Part shown: positions 12,860-24,260 of the stretch, in pieces
How positions within the stretch are numbered: position 1 is the stretch's first letter
Layout of the letters: every line of letters begins with the position of its first letter
DNA from: Papaver somniferum
Taxonomy: Eukaryota; Streptophyta; Magnoliopsida; Ranunculales; Papaveraceae
Assembly (NCBI RefSeq): GCF_003573695.1
Contig: NC_039361.1
Coordinates: forward strand, 87,190,149 to 87,254,148
Length of the DNA: 64,000 nucleotides
Reading direction: 5' to 3'
Program-made: the position numbers and the translations under genes
The notes under the pieces: model-generated
Told to the model about the DNA's origin: nothing
What the model saw: the letters and a program-made list of their open reading frames with translations, nothing else
The model's database searches: none

Positions 12860-13153
12860 CATACGACTTCTTGTCTCAAAGAGTATGAGATAGAGTAGAT
12901 AAACTTTTGAGTGATAGATAAGTTCAAGTCTTCACATATCTTTTTGTCGAGAACTTCCACTGGTTCCTTGAGTATTTCTTCTTCTTGTATGATGAATCGC
13001 CATGAAGTCCTTGAGATCAAATACACTTTCTATCCTAATCCAAGACTTAGCTATAATAGACTAGAAATCAAGACTTATAGTTTTGATCACTAACATTGAC
13101 AAACATGCTTGAGATAGCAACGCATGCGAGTTTGACCGAGAAATGCTCTAACA

Positions 13154-13624
13154 GATGGGATTTTGTTAAGTACCCGTATGTATTGAATGACACTAGTAGG
13201 TAATTCATGCTTTTGATTTTATCACTAGGAATAACTTAAGGCATTTGTTTAAGTCACACCTAGAGAGCGTACTTCTAGGAACTTGGAAAGTAGAATCCGG
13301 TAGTCGAGCGCTCCCGTATCCGGTGAATTTAGGAGATAATAACGGAATAGTTGAGCGTACTAATTATTCTAGGGTTGTTAGTAATAAGGTACTTTGCAGA
13401 AACTAGCTATATCAATAAGATTCATGTTTTGTGACTAAGAAAGAGTCTTTGATCATCCTCATACTCATACTTGCATTAATATTTGTCTTTCATTATTCGC
13501 ATTCAGAAATTGAATTGACAACTTTAGCTCAAATCTCCTTTAGGAACGAACCTGCTTGTCATTGTGCTACTAGTTAGTGTAAGAGAAGTAAGGAATTTAT
13601 TTTTGCGAGTTCGACACCTCGTCA
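13154..13624 (+). repeat. 3' part of a Ty3/gypsy LTR, cut by the copia LTR
   Basis: The stretch ends ACACCTCGTCA at 13624, followed four bases later by an Asp-tRNA-type primer site, so it is the U5 end of a plus-strand gypsy LTR. Its 5' part is missing: the copia LTR ends exactly at 13153 and this sequence starts in mid-LTR. The copia element therefore inserted into it, or the two were joined by rearrangement. Confidence 0.6.
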
Positions 13625-13628
13625 AAAT

Positions 13629-13646
13629 TGGCGCCGTTGCCAGGGA
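13629..13646 (+). other. Primer binding site, Asp-tRNA type
   Basis: TGGCGCCGTTGCCAGGGA matches the standard plant gypsy site complementary to the 3' end of Asp tRNA, except for one base (CAGG for CGGG). It fixes the plus orientation of the element at 13154-14923. Confidence 0.75.
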
Positions 13647-13718
13647 ACAGTCAGTAATTTGAGTTGTTATTTAATTTTCTGTTTTTGGATTTCGAGTTGT
13701 GTGTATAAAAATTTTGCA

Positions 13719-14923
13719 ATGAATCCTTTTGGGAATAATATATATGGTTCACAAGACCATGCATACTATGGTAATAATTCTGGTTTTGATTCTCATTCTT
13801 ACAATAACTTCCGACCATACTTGGGATACAATCAAAACCAATCTTTTGGCTATGATGACTATTCCACAAGACCTTGTGATTATTCTCATACATGCAGGAA
13901 CCTTTTGGTGGTTATGTAAGTGGACAATCACAAGGATTGGGGGATAGTTATACTTCTCATACGTTCCAATCTAGTTTCATGCAGATGTTCCTCAAGTATT
14001 TGCGACGTATATGGAACCATATTAACTCAACTCCCAACGTGCAGAGTTACGTACTAAGAGAAACATATGATAGTGTATTTAGACCTGTTTCGGATCGCAC
14101 TTATGATCTTTCACCTATTAAACAGGAAGAAACGTGGTCTAAAGAACCTATTGTGAGTAGTAGTGTAAAACGTGTTAACATAAAGAAACTCTTTAGACAA
14201 TATGTGCAATTGGAAGAAGAGGGAGCAACAGAAGAGACTCTTAAAGCAATTTCTAGGTCCATGCATGATGAGGTTAACCGCCATGTGGATAATGGAGAAG
14301 AGCCCCAAGAAGAAGACTCTGAGGATGATGAACCTTTGGAAAATATTGATAATGACGGTGCTACTAGCTCAACTCATGATCATAATGATCATTCTCTTAT
14401 TCAAAAGGAATAAGTTGAGTCTAGAAACACTACAATTATTGATGGTAAGATTTATGTTGTGTATGAGAGCGATGATGATTATGACTTCTTTGTGCACCGT
14501 ACCCCAAATTCAGAGATAGTCGATACTTTGAATGAAAAGTCAACTTGTGATGAAGAACGTAAGGATTACGATAACTTGCTTACGGAAGATTCTGATTTCT
14601 TTTCCGATGAGGATGACTTGGTTATAGAAGAAACCAATGAATGTCTTGGTGAGAATGATGATACTTGTGATGTGAGAATGGAAGTATCCAACGGTACCGA
14701 GGATCCTGTAATACATGAGGTTTTGCAAGGTTTGTCTAACCTTTTACATGAATCTCTATCTAATGATGATCCTCCCAAACTAGAAATAGTTTCTCACAGA
14801 GTTGTTAATCCATCTTTTAGGAAAATACCTCATTTGGGGCTAGAATTATGTGCTTCTAAAGTTCTTTCTGAATTCTTTGCATCTAAGTATCTACCATATG
14901 TGTTTGAGTCTAAAACCATATGA
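13719..14923 (+). pseudogene. Acidic leader ORF of a plus-strand gypsy element (function unknown)
   Basis: The frame starts at an ATG 73 bases after the primer site. The first 60 or so residues are rich in Asn, Tyr, Gly and Phe (MNPFGNNIYGSQDHAYYGNN). The frame then shifts near 13890. From 13892 it is open to a single TAA at 14411-14413 and continues in the same phase to 14923, so one frameshift and one stop separate about 400 residues of continuous protein. The middle is very acidic with Asp/Glu runs; the end carries KIPHLGLELCASKVLSEFF. I know no domain for it. It sits where gypsy elements carry leader ORFs ahead of, or in place of, gag, and resembles in position and composition the ORF at 23541-24260. 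Function is not inferred. Confidence 0.6.
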
Positions 14924-14939
14924 GTCTAACACCATGCAG

Positions 14940-16182
14940 GTTTGCCCATGAAGCTTTGAAGCTCTTTCACGGTGCAAGGAGGAGGCATGGTGGTAATAGC
15001 TTTTATGTTGTCTGGATCAACTTTGATCCCTTCTGCAGTGACTTGGAAAACCTAGGAATTTCCCAGAGGAGTAAGCGCACTTCAAAGGATTCATCTTCAA
15101 TTTGTATTCCCTGCATATTTCAAAAACTTTTCTCAAGACGTCTAGGTGGGATGCTCAAGTCTTTGACTTCACTACTACATCATCGACATAGTCTTCTACT
15201 TGCTTATGCATCATGTCGTGAAATATTGCATTCATGGCTCGTTGATAGGTGACACCTTCATTTTTCAGTCCAAAAGGCATCACAGTGTAATGGAAATTCC
15301 CAATGGGAGTTCAGAATGCAGTTTTGTTGGCATCATGCTCGAATATCTTGATTTGGTTGTATCCGCTGTAACCATCCATGAATGAGAACATGCCGTGACC
15401 ACTGGTTGCATCGACAAGCATATCAATGTTAGGTAAGGTAAAATCGTCCTTTGGGCAACATTTGTTCAGATTTTTAAAATTTACACAAAATTTGATTTGA
15501 CTATTTTTCTTCTTAACTGGAACAAGATTCGCTAGCCATGTTGGATGTTGAATGGGTTTGATGAATCCTGCTGCCAGTAATTTCTGAACCTCGACTTTGA
15601 TTTGTTCCTCGACTTCGTGTCTGAACTTCCTCGACTTTGATTTGTTCGTTCCTCTGGTGACACCGCAGAACTAATCAAGATGGGTCTTGGATCATCATAT
15701 GTTCCAATGTTGATTGTTTCAAGATCATCAGTAGTGGAGTCAGTACCATCTTGTAATTACCGCGGAGCCTCTTGAATTTCCTCATCATGTGATTGTTCAC
15801 TCTGATATAATTCCTTGGGGCGGGGAGACTTTTCATCGACCTCCTCTGTTAATTGCTAATCTTGGTGTCGGAGGTAAATGGTCCTTCCTTCCGCATCATG
15901 ACTTGCTATAAAATTACATCCTTTATTAGTATGAGTTGAGACCTGATCTTTGTGGTGCTTGAGCGGTGTAACAGGAGGCCTGGAGGGTTTATCACCTGAA
16001 GATGATGATTTTTCAGTAGCTTTTTCGATGGATTTCCATCCTGGGAATGGAGTTTTGTAGATCTTGTTTGGAGGTTCAGGGATGCTTTTTTTAGGTTGAA
16101 GGAACTCAGCATCATAGACCAGAGAATAAGGAGATGATGAAGCCGCAATGCGTACGATCTTGTTGTTGAGTAAATCCCTCAT
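14940..16182 (-). pseudogene. pol: Tat/Ogre-type gypsy pol fragment (pre-RT and reverse transcriptase)
   Basis: Reading the minus strand, 16182-15640 gives a Pro/Ser-rich linker and a NIGTYDDPRPILISSA-like block that precedes reverse transcriptase in Tat-lineage pol. Then come the RT motifs: VPVKKKNSQIKFCVNFKNLN, a FMDGYSGYNQI block, YTVMPFGLKN, an AMNAIFHDM block and the catalytic YVDDVVVKSK near 15190. After this are the RT end and connection (VTAEGIKVDPDNIKAI) at about 14960-15010. Several stops and short frame losses break it. Protease, RNase H and integrase are absent. Its strand is opposite to the leader ORF it abuts, so it is a separate truncated element. Confidence 0.8.
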
Positions 16183-16199
16183 GCCTTGATGGTATGTCG

Positions 16200-16600
16200 A
16201 GGGGAATCTGAGGCAACGAATTTGTTAGTTAATCGTTTTCATGTTTAATAAAAGCGTGCGTATATTGCATATATTTTTCTTTTGCTTAACAAAATTTTGG
16301 AACAATTGATATTTATTCCATTATGTGTATGGATGCGTGTGTGTGATTCAATTGTTTCCGGTTAAGAAAAACTGTATCAATTTATTTGGCTAATTGTTTG
16401 GTATTTTCTTTATTGTTTGATATCAAGTGTTTTTTCTTAACGAAATTTCGGTGCAATTGTGGTGTTATAATGTCTATGTTGTTTCAATTGCTTCCGGTTA
16501 AGAAAAATAATTGTCCAAGTCAATTCATTTTGGTTTGTCTTGATGGTTGTTTTTAGCTTAGGGCGAAAACTGTAAAAGTATGTCTACCTGACCCGGCATC
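16200..16600. repeat. Two successive imperfect hairpins in AT-rich sequence
   Basis: Arms of the type CTTAAC...CAATTG are followed by CAATTG...GGTTAAG. Hairpin 1 is 16284-16308 with 16349-16371; hairpin 2 is 16431-16459 with 16485-16506. The two are diverged copies of each other, about 145 bases apart. There is no ORF. It may be LTR sequence or a small inverted-repeat element; the relation to the pol fragment on its left is unclear. The word CTTAACGAAAT recurs near 18709. Confidence 0.45.
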
Positions 16601-17289
16601 AGAAGTAATAGACATTCATATATCTACATTCCGCATGGAATTTGGAGAATATATCAAAATCTGATGAGTGGCTATGTCTCTCTTCATATTATATTGAAAC
16701 TCAAGCTCCTAGATGAATTGTTCACTAGTATAGAGCCTAATGAATATTTAAGCTCCTAGCTTCCTGCCTAGTATTTTCCTATGCAATGTTCCCAACCGAA
16801 CTCTCAATATGGGCATGACATGACGATTAGTGTTCACTCGCAGCGGAGTAGCATGAATCTCCCGAAGTGTCATTATTGAGACCTGCATGAAAACATTCAC
16901 ATAGGCTACACCATTCTCTGACAAAGAGATCGGCGTGTCGACACACTTTTAATTAAAAGTTAGCTCGATTGACGCGTTTAAATTCCTTAAGGAAAATCTA
17001 GACTGTTCATATCAGTCTCAAAAAATAATCACGGCCACACAATTTGGTCACGCAATACAACAAGCCTAGCCTACTTCTAGTGGAACTAGGCGATCATCAT
17101 GATGACCGCCGGCGGGCCCACTAATACCCCGGACAAACGGATTCCACCAAGTACACCCGCAATCACTTCAAACGTTAACCCTAATAGGGTATTCGCGCTA
17201 TTTGAAAAATAAGGTCAAATGAGCTAAGACCAGCAAAAATGGTCTCAAGTACATCATGACCGTCCAACTTCCTTCAAATAATTAAATAA

Positions 17290-17720
17290 GTGCTAACAAG
17301 TTCACCGTCGACCCAAATCCACCCTTGGTCGATCGACTTACTCATAGCAAGCTCGGAGCGCATTAAATCACTTGCCCAAAGTAGGGTGAACGCGCTGTTT
17401 GAAAACCCTAAAATTGCGTTTGCGGAAACACACTACTGTCGCAAATCGATCACAACCATCCATCTTCGCCGGCCAAATTGAGAGGTGTAGATTCAATTTC
17501 AGGCATCCCTGAAGGTGTCAACATGATTACCGTCAAACCACCTTTTCACATGGTCGATCGACCTATTCGAACCAACACTCATTACCTCGAATCGCTCGCC
17601 CAAAAGAGGGTTGTCCACGCGACCCCTAAACCCTAAATTACATCAACGGAGATATACAACTGTCGCAAATCATCTCTTCCATCCAACTTCGCTAGCCTAG
17701 TCGGATGGTGTAGGTTTATT
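17290..17720 (+). repeat. Degenerate tandem repeat, unit about 230-250 bases
   Basis: Two diverged copies share the order GGTCGATCGAC, CGCTCGCCCAAA-like, AAACCCTAAA, ACTGTCGCAAATC and CCATCCAACTTCG-like. A partial further copy lies upstream near 17100-17290. It lies in the presumed U3 region of the LTR. Confidence 0.5.
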
Positions 17721-18338
17721 TTCACGAGGACAACAGGGTAGCATTGTGATCACCGGCCACCCCTCCTCCACAAGGAGCGATCGACCAAGTGATAGCTCGC
17801 CCATACGGTCCTCAAACGATCACATAAAGGTGGTCGGTCATGCTACCTTCTTAAGAGGCTCAATCCGTGACTGATTCAATCGAGCTCTAAAACAACGATG
17901 CTTCATGTACATCGATTATTTTGAGCGGCTTGCTTAAAAGCGATGCTTTACGTGCATCGAACATGTACGATATTTTATGAATATCGAATTCATAAATAAC
18001 TTAGTTATTTAACCTAATAGCGTCGTGTGCTATTCTTTGCGGCAAGTCCCATGACTTGACCCATTTACTCGAGATATCAAACGTGTCACAAACTGGGGGA
18101 TGCTCACTGGGGTATTGGTCTGGCGGTTTACAGCGTGCGGCATATAACGCTCCCATTACGAGAACGTGTCAGGGAAGAACGGAGGTTAACAACAATGAGA
18201 TAGTGGGTGAAGGCGTGACCAGTTTCCCCTCATAGTGGAAACGTGGTGATCTCCACCTTTTACACAATTCCACTTCTCCACTGCCTAATTAATCACCTCC
18301 ACTTCCTACGAGATCAGGCTGTGCTCGAACATGACTTG

Positions 18339-18346
18339 TATAAATA
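18339..18346 (+). promoter_or_regulatory. TATA box (TATAAATA) of the LTR
   Basis: A consensus plant TATA box lies in a GC-richer context and is followed by an A/C-rich leader with CAAC words, typical of a gypsy LTR transcription start. No downstream element is present, so it is probably a relic. Confidence 0.5.
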
Positions 18347-18649
18347 GGATTTCAACCTATTTCGACAAACAAAAGAAGTGTTATCAACACAAGAAGCCAA
18401 AAACCATTTTCTGATACAAGTTATAAAATAGCCACACCTTCATAATTCAACATTCTGATCTCAAACACCTTCTTCGCTTCCCTCCCTAAGATCAACCCTT
18501 CTCCTTCACCTTGTGATCAAATTGAATCTGGAACGACCATTTCTTGGTTTATGCCAGAGTCTTACAGATTGATCTCTCGAATCTAAAAGTACTCCCGTGC
18601 GGTGCATTTGTTTAGAGTTTGAATTCGTTTCTCATCAACAAACCCAAAT

Positions 18650-21350
18650 TTACCAAAAAAAGCAGATTCAGTTTTTACTCCAAAACAGTTTGTATGTATT
18701 GTTTATTGCTTAACGAAATACGAGATCATTTGTTTAGTCCAATTCGATTCCAGATAAAATAAACTATGTTAATTCTGATCTTAGTTAGACTTATCAAATT
18801 GAAGGATTCGGTTATTCAAGTCTAATCTAATGCCTTGACAAGAAATACTAGTTAACTAACCTAGTACTTGTCTTGTCTAAAGTGAAAGGTCTAAGTTATT
18901 GTCTGAATAATTAGAACCTGATGAGAGAAATAAAGTTAATCTGATCTTTATTTTAGTCTTATCTAAATAAGTTGTTAGACCAAAGCTCGGTTAAACCCAC
19001 CAAGCGTTGGTATGTCAAGTTTGGTTGTCATATTTTAGTGAACCAAAACTCATTTAAAGAGTCGCTTGATTATTTACTAGAGTCAACTTCGTATAGGTTA
19101 GCTTGAAAGTATTAGGATATGAGACATTACAAGTATTACGTGAATACTTGAAGAATGTGAAGAAGTAAGGAACTATAATGACGATATCATCCTTCCACTT
19201 GAGGTTAGTAATATTTGACTCGAACTGTTTCATTCCCTAACGTATCTTTCAAGTCGTGCATATTGAAAACATAACTGCGAAGCTGTGAATGATTATACTC
19301 TAGTTAGACATAGTATTAAGGAATACAATACGAAGTATAACGCTTATCTTTTGAACTTCGAATATAAGACATCGACATAATCGTATGCATGCTATTGTGA
19401 TTATGTATGGGTATGGGTGAAGATTTCATCCTAGGAAACAATTTTTTACATTAATTTAAAGGAAGTAAAATTCATAAACTTGTTTTATGAATCGAAAGGG
19501 AAATCGCTAGGATTATTGGTATTGTTATTCATTGGAAATATTTGGATTACCAATATGTGTGTTTAGTATAACCGCTCATGACTTGCTTATGTTCTTGGTA
19601 AAACTATTCACAAGGCCAGACTTTTGTATTGGTATGACTTTTATTAGTGAAAACGATTTTTAGTAATCACCTGAGAAGATTTGTTGTAATTGGTATGACC
19701 AACTCTAGACATTGGGGGTCTGATCCTAGTAAGCGGTGCAACCGATCACAAAAGGGGAATAGATCCTTGTAATAGGTGCAACAAGTTTTTAGTTATTGGG
19801 AACCGATCCTATGAGCATGTGCAACACGTTTTTAGTTATTGGGAACCGATCCTATGAACATGTGCAACAAATACAAGTTAGATACCATATATATATATGG
19901 GAACCGATCCTAGTACTTAGACAACCAAGTTTTGGTAACTATCGTGACTAATTCTAGTACCCACATGAAGGTAGAACCGAAACCCATGATTTGTGATTTG
20001 ATAGGATAATCAATCACATAGTTGTTGGAAGTCAGATGAACCAATTCTAAACTTGTTTAGAAGTGTGGAAAATCGATTCCAAGATTGTAAATATGAAAAA
20101 AGTTTTACAAAGTAAAGATGTCGACATACTTTAAACATGTGCAGTAACTCTTATCTTTTATTGTTCAAAGGTATTCCTTAATAGCTAAAGGAGAATCTCG
20201 GATCGAAATAAATTGAGAATCTTTTAATTAAGGTTTTTAGTTTTATATGCTTTTAATTTCCAGCAATTAAAATGCATATCTTTAGAAAATAAAAATTAGT
20301 AATGTGCATTTACTAGTTAGAGATTTTCTACTGAGATTTCGGTCATTAATTGGACAGAGCATTTCTAGGAATTATGAAAAACGATTTGGTGTTTATTGGA
20401 TATCTTTGAGAATATTCGGTTTTGGAAATTCCTTGGTGTCCAAACTTCCTTGGTCTATAAATATTGAAGTTTGCATTTCAAGCAAATTAATCCTCAGAGC
20501 CAGCAAAACTACATAGTTGTGTTGTTACTGGTGGAGCCGCCTATTCGGAGAGGAAAGTAACCTAATTAGGGGAAATATCTTACGGCCGCTCGGTTTAAAG
20601 ACTTCTTTGGGATTGAGAATCTCTATTAGTACCGTTGGTGGGAAACTAGATAATTGCAGTTTATTATTAGTTTTCGATTGATTTTATTGACTAACAGTTG
20701 TTGAACTTTGATTGCACCTAGTTTGTTTATGCTTGAGAATCTTCTCTTCTGATATAAGATTCACTCAAACTAGATCGAAGTTTCGACGGGGATCTTTAGA
20801 ATGTTTGTAGTTCTAAAGAAGTCTTGTGATAATCCATTGTTAACAGACTTCGTTCTGTGTGTGATTGATCACAAGAGATTCAAGTTGATTGTATGCAGGT
20901 GTTTATTGAAGATCAAAGAAGATTTGAAGACGAAGAAGATATTTGGGTTGATAAGCTTTAGTATGCACAATACTTGTTTCGGATGGAAAATGATCCAACT
21001 GTAATCGATTTATCTTTGTGATAGATTTAATTGATTAGTTGTGTAGATCGGCATCAATACAATTCTTTGTGATTCAAAGTATTGATTGCAAAATCTTGAC
21101 AATTACTTTGGTAATTGTTATTGGATTGATCTAAGGACCTGAAAAAGGAGTTTATTGGGATAAACGGAAGAGATTTTTGTCCAACTCATATCACTTGGTT
21201 GAAAAAAGTTATTACCGAACATATTTGTTGTTCCTTTACTATTTGGAATACGAACCAAAGGAATTGTTCCAAGTGCGTGACTTATTGCAAGTTGGAGGCA
21301 CAGGGATATAAACGGAACTAGGTGAATTATAGGTTTAGTTACTTGGTCTC
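18650..21350. other. Non-coding repeat-derived sequence; no gene recognised
   Basis: Only short frames occur, with no domain. The sequence is AT-rich with many TTGATTG and TTAGT words and includes a 43-base tandem repeat at 19759-19886. The tone is that of a degenerate LTR or leader. The right border is the start of the gypsy LTR at 21351. Confidence 0.4.
19759..19886 (+). repeat. 43-base tandem repeat, about three copies
   Basis: The unit reads GGGAACCGATCCTATGA, then CATGTGCAACA, then GTTTTTAGTTATT. Copies start near 19759, 19801 and 19844, and a looser GATCCTAGTA copy lies on each side. Confidence 0.7.
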
Positions 21351-22976
21351 TGATAGACGCATTTATGTGTCTAATATGATCTCAATTGCATGTATCGTTA
21401 GTGCTCGATTTTGTATTTATTATGGCTTTTTATATCTTTGTAGGTGTTTTTGGAGAAATACACTTGTGCGGAGAAATTCGGCTCGAAAAGTTGATAAAGG
21501 CACCAAGAGGACACATACTATTCAGACTCTCAATTTGGATAAGGGGTATTTCAATTACTAAGGGGCATTCCACTGCTATTTGCACCCCGGATGTGTTATT
21601 TACACCCCATGGCTACATACACCCCTACTCTGGTTAGGGGCATCATCTTCACCATTTTAAAATTGGAAATTGGCGGGAAAGAACTTCCATACCTGCGTAT
21701 TTTGCTGTGAGGAGTTTCAACGAGTTTTCTGAAGATTCAGCTGCAAAATTTGGATGGGCCGGACTTCAACTGATTAAACAGGGCCTGTATATTCGTCGGA
21801 TCCAAATGGATTGGGCTGGATGATGGAGGAAAAATGAGACAGGGCGAAGTTGGTTCACGGGAAAATAATTTCCCACCTGCGAGTATTTTTGAAGCTGACT
21901 TGGGAGAAAATCTTGTCGATATATTCTCGTACTTGGATTGTTTTGAATTGGTTACGACAGAGGTACGTGTTTTGCAACCAAAAATCTCTTATTTTTGGTG
22001 ATTATCTAAAACAGGGAAGTGTACATTCGTGGACGATTTCTTGGCTATATTTTTGGAAAGATACATCCGGATAAGGATATAGAATCCTATACTATTGATC
22101 GGAGAAGATATACATCTCATACACATGTAAAGTAAAGAAGAAGAAAAAGAAATATCCGAAACTTGGAAGAGAAGAGAAAAAGAGATTTCATCGGGATTTT
22201 ATGACCCTGTCGTGTATATAAGGTGCTGGTTGGAGTCACAGAAGGAAATGGGGAGTCAGGGGTCCGGTCAGGGCCATAGAATCGAAGAAAGAAGACTCGC
22301 AGAGGAGTTCTCTGTTGCTGCTGAAGAAGGAGAAAACGAAGAACATTGGACCGACGTAGACAGTCGCAGTGGGGCCACACTAGAAAACTATCGTTCTTCT
22401 ACAGCCTTAGAACCTTGTAACAGTGACGTCTGTAACACCGTTAAAGCGTTGCAAATCTCTGTGTTACACAATTTCTTCAATAAAACACCTTTTTGAGCTA
22501 TGGATTATTATTTTGTGCGTGTTTTTGATATGAGGAGCTAAACCCCAACACTGGATGATGGAGGAAGCCTTATTTCACAATTGTTTGGTAACTATATTTG
22601 ATTCTTTATGACTTTTGCACTTGTTTTTAATTGATTTATGATTTTCTTTGATTATTTGTGATTTTGTATGATAGCGTATGCTTAGTCTAAGAACTCTTGA
22701 TGCGCTATGCTTATGATTTACATCTAATTCTTTATAAAATCTAATTTTGGCAAAGAAAAAGAGTCTACAAAAGAGCTATAATTGTTAAGAACCAATATAT
22801 AAACCAATTGATTTTGATTAATGGTGGAATCCTGAATCCCAGTTTCTCCCGATATTGCTATCATCTTTTTGTATATATTTATTAGAATTAATATTTAAGT
22901 CTAGAATCGAGTCTACACAAGTCCGAGTTGAACGAATCTTTACTACCATTTTATACAAAAACATAAAATCACATCA
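21351..22976 (+). repeat. 5' LTR of a plus-strand gypsy element
   Basis: It starts TGATAGACGCATTTATGTGTC and ends AAAATCACATCA, just before a primer site at 22982. Both ends match the LTRs of the complete gypsy element at 43468-54528 (minus strand), so they are one family in opposite orientation. The body is more diverged from those two LTRs than they are from each other. The open frame at 22212-22496 falls in the U3/R part and is not a gene. Confidence 0.75.
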
Positions 22977-22981
22977 ATTTT

Positions 22982-22999
22982 TGGCGCCGCCGACGCGGA
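22982..22999 (+). other. Primer binding site of the gypsy element
   Basis: TGGCGCCGCCGACGCGGA lies five bases after the LTR. The first eight bases fit the CCA end of Asp tRNA but the rest differ from the usual Asp-tRNA site. The complete element has nearly the same sequence at 52841-52858, so it is a family trait. Confidence 0.55.
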
Positions 23000-23540
23000 T
23001 TTGTATTAGGTTTTAGGTTTTAGATTTATTTTATCTCTTTTAGAATTTTTGTTCTCTTTTACGCCTTTGGTATTTTTTGATTCTTTTCAGCTTTCGAGCG
23101 AAGCTACAAGGAAATAAAAAGTGCTATAAAAGGAAAGCATCGCCAAAGAAGGAAAGAAAAGAGGAATCCGAAAGGAGTGAAGAAGAAGATTTTGTAAATA
23201 GTTATTTTGGTTTATTTTTAGAAACTGTAAATAGGGTTTTAGTTTTTGTAATTTTTCTTTTTATTTTTGGACACTTTTTGGACTTTATTTTTTGACTGGA
23301 CATTATTTTTTTAAAACCCTACGGAAGGATTAAGATTAAATATAAATTGTTTGTAGGGAAGGACGACAGTTACGATACTGTCTCGGCCCCTCGGGTTCGT
23401 ACACTGACATCGGAGTCGGTGGCCTGAGTCGACTTCAACGGTTCATCACCCGTCTGGTACGGGAGGTCAGACTCTATCAACCCACGAATCCCCTGTCAGT
23501 GGGTTTTATTTTGTGTGACAACTCACACCCCTGCAATAGA

Positions 23541-24260
23541 ATGTCGAACTGGTATTACAATAGCCAATACAACGAATATCAGACTGAGTTTCAAAATGGA
23601 CGTTACTACTTTGACCATAGTGTGAATAATGGTTGGGAACATCAGCCTTTTGAAGGTTATGGTCCATACCATGGTGAGCCCAATTACTATCCACACGCCA
23701 AGCGGTCATACGAGCAAAATTCCTCTCTACTAGAGTCAACACGTAAGTTAGCTGAGTCGACACGTAAGTTAGCAGAAATGAATAACTTAGTTATGGACGA
23801 AAGCAATGCAACGAGTGAACTTTCTTTCCTAGATTCAATCAGGAAGTCATGTGAGTCGACTCAAAATATTTTGTTAGAGGCCCAGAACATAACTGCTCTT
23901 AATTTCCAATATAGTGTTTCCAATAGTACCTTTGAAAATGGAGATAGTTATTCACATAATCAAGATGACGAGGATAAAATTGGTAACACTACTTGTTTAG
24001 ATGAGGTTCAACCATTTTCATGTTATTATAATGATGATTATGATGAGGATAGTGTTGATGAAGAATTTGAAATAAGTAGGCATAGTGATCAGGAATTTGT
24101 TACTCCAATTGAGCTTAATAATGATAATGTTTCTAGTTCAAATCCAAATAATTTTAATAATTATTCACCTATTCAAAAGGACGAGGATTTGACTAGAGAT
24201 ACCCCCGTTTTAGACGATGTAGTATTTCCTTTTGATTACGAAGCTAATAATGGTTTATAG
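23541..24260 (+). CDS. Acidic leader ORF of the plus-strand gypsy element, function unknown
   Basis: A 239-residue frame starts at the first ATG after the leader (the phase is open upstream to a GTG at 23499). It begins MSNWYYNSQYNEYQTEFQ, rich in Tyr, Asn and Gln. A near-perfect repeat STRKLAESTRKLAE occurs around residues 65-80. The rest is Ser/Asn/Asp/Glu-rich and ends in VVFPFDYEANNGL. I see no zinc knuckle, protease or RT motif. It sits between primer site and where gag would be, and the element is truncated about here. It parallels the leader ORF at 13719-14923. The complete relative at 43468-54528 does not show this ORF. Confidence 0.55.
   Translation: MSNWYYNSQYNEYQTEFQNGRYYFDHSVNNGWEHQPFEGYGPYHGEPNYYPHAKRSYEQNSSLLESTRKLAESTRKLAEMNNLVMDESNATSELSFLDSIRKSCESTQNILLEAQNITALNFQYSVSNSTFENGDSYSHNQDDEDKIGNTTCLDEVQPFSCYYNDDYDEDSVDEEFEISRHSDQEFVTPIELNNDNVSSSNPNNFNNYSPIQKDEDLTRDTPVLDDVVFPFDYEANNGL

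Larger units (their letters stand above)
9708..13153 (-). repeat. Copia LTR, 5' LTR of the minus-strand element, with an internal tandem duplication
   Basis: Bounded by TG...CA: on the minus strand it begins TGTTAGAGCATTTCTCGG at 13153 and ends CCCGCTTTTTCA at 9708, next to the primer site. The 3' 1.0 kb is present twice (9708-10710 and 10711-11748), giving 3.45 kb against about 2.44 kb for a single-unit LTR. A minus-strand TATA-like stretch lies at 12848-12859, about 300 bases from the LTR start, as expected for a U3 promoter. An 86-base-period direct repeat sits at 12368-12500. No reading frame here is credible. Confidence 0.85.
16600..18646 (+). repeat. Probable gypsy (Tat-like) LTR with U3 tandem repeats and promoter
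   Basis: It is a non-coding, GC-richer stretch with degenerate tandem repeats (17290-17720), a TATA box at 18339-18346 and a pyrimidine-rich 5' leader after it. It ends near TCTCATCAACA at 18646. This layout is that of a long gypsy LTR on the plus strand. The left edge is not visible, and no primer site follows the right edge, so the internal region has been lost. Confidence 0.45.

Noticed and set aside
13629..13646. Fragment of a tRNA gene
   Set aside because: Only the complement of a tRNA 3' end is present, next to an LTR edge; there is no cloverleaf. It is a primer site. The same holds for 847, 9694, 22982, 41824, 52841 and 62911.
22212..22496. 94-codon plus-strand frame
   Set aside because: Lies wholly in the gypsy LTR (21351-22976), has no domain and is not kept in the related LTRs.
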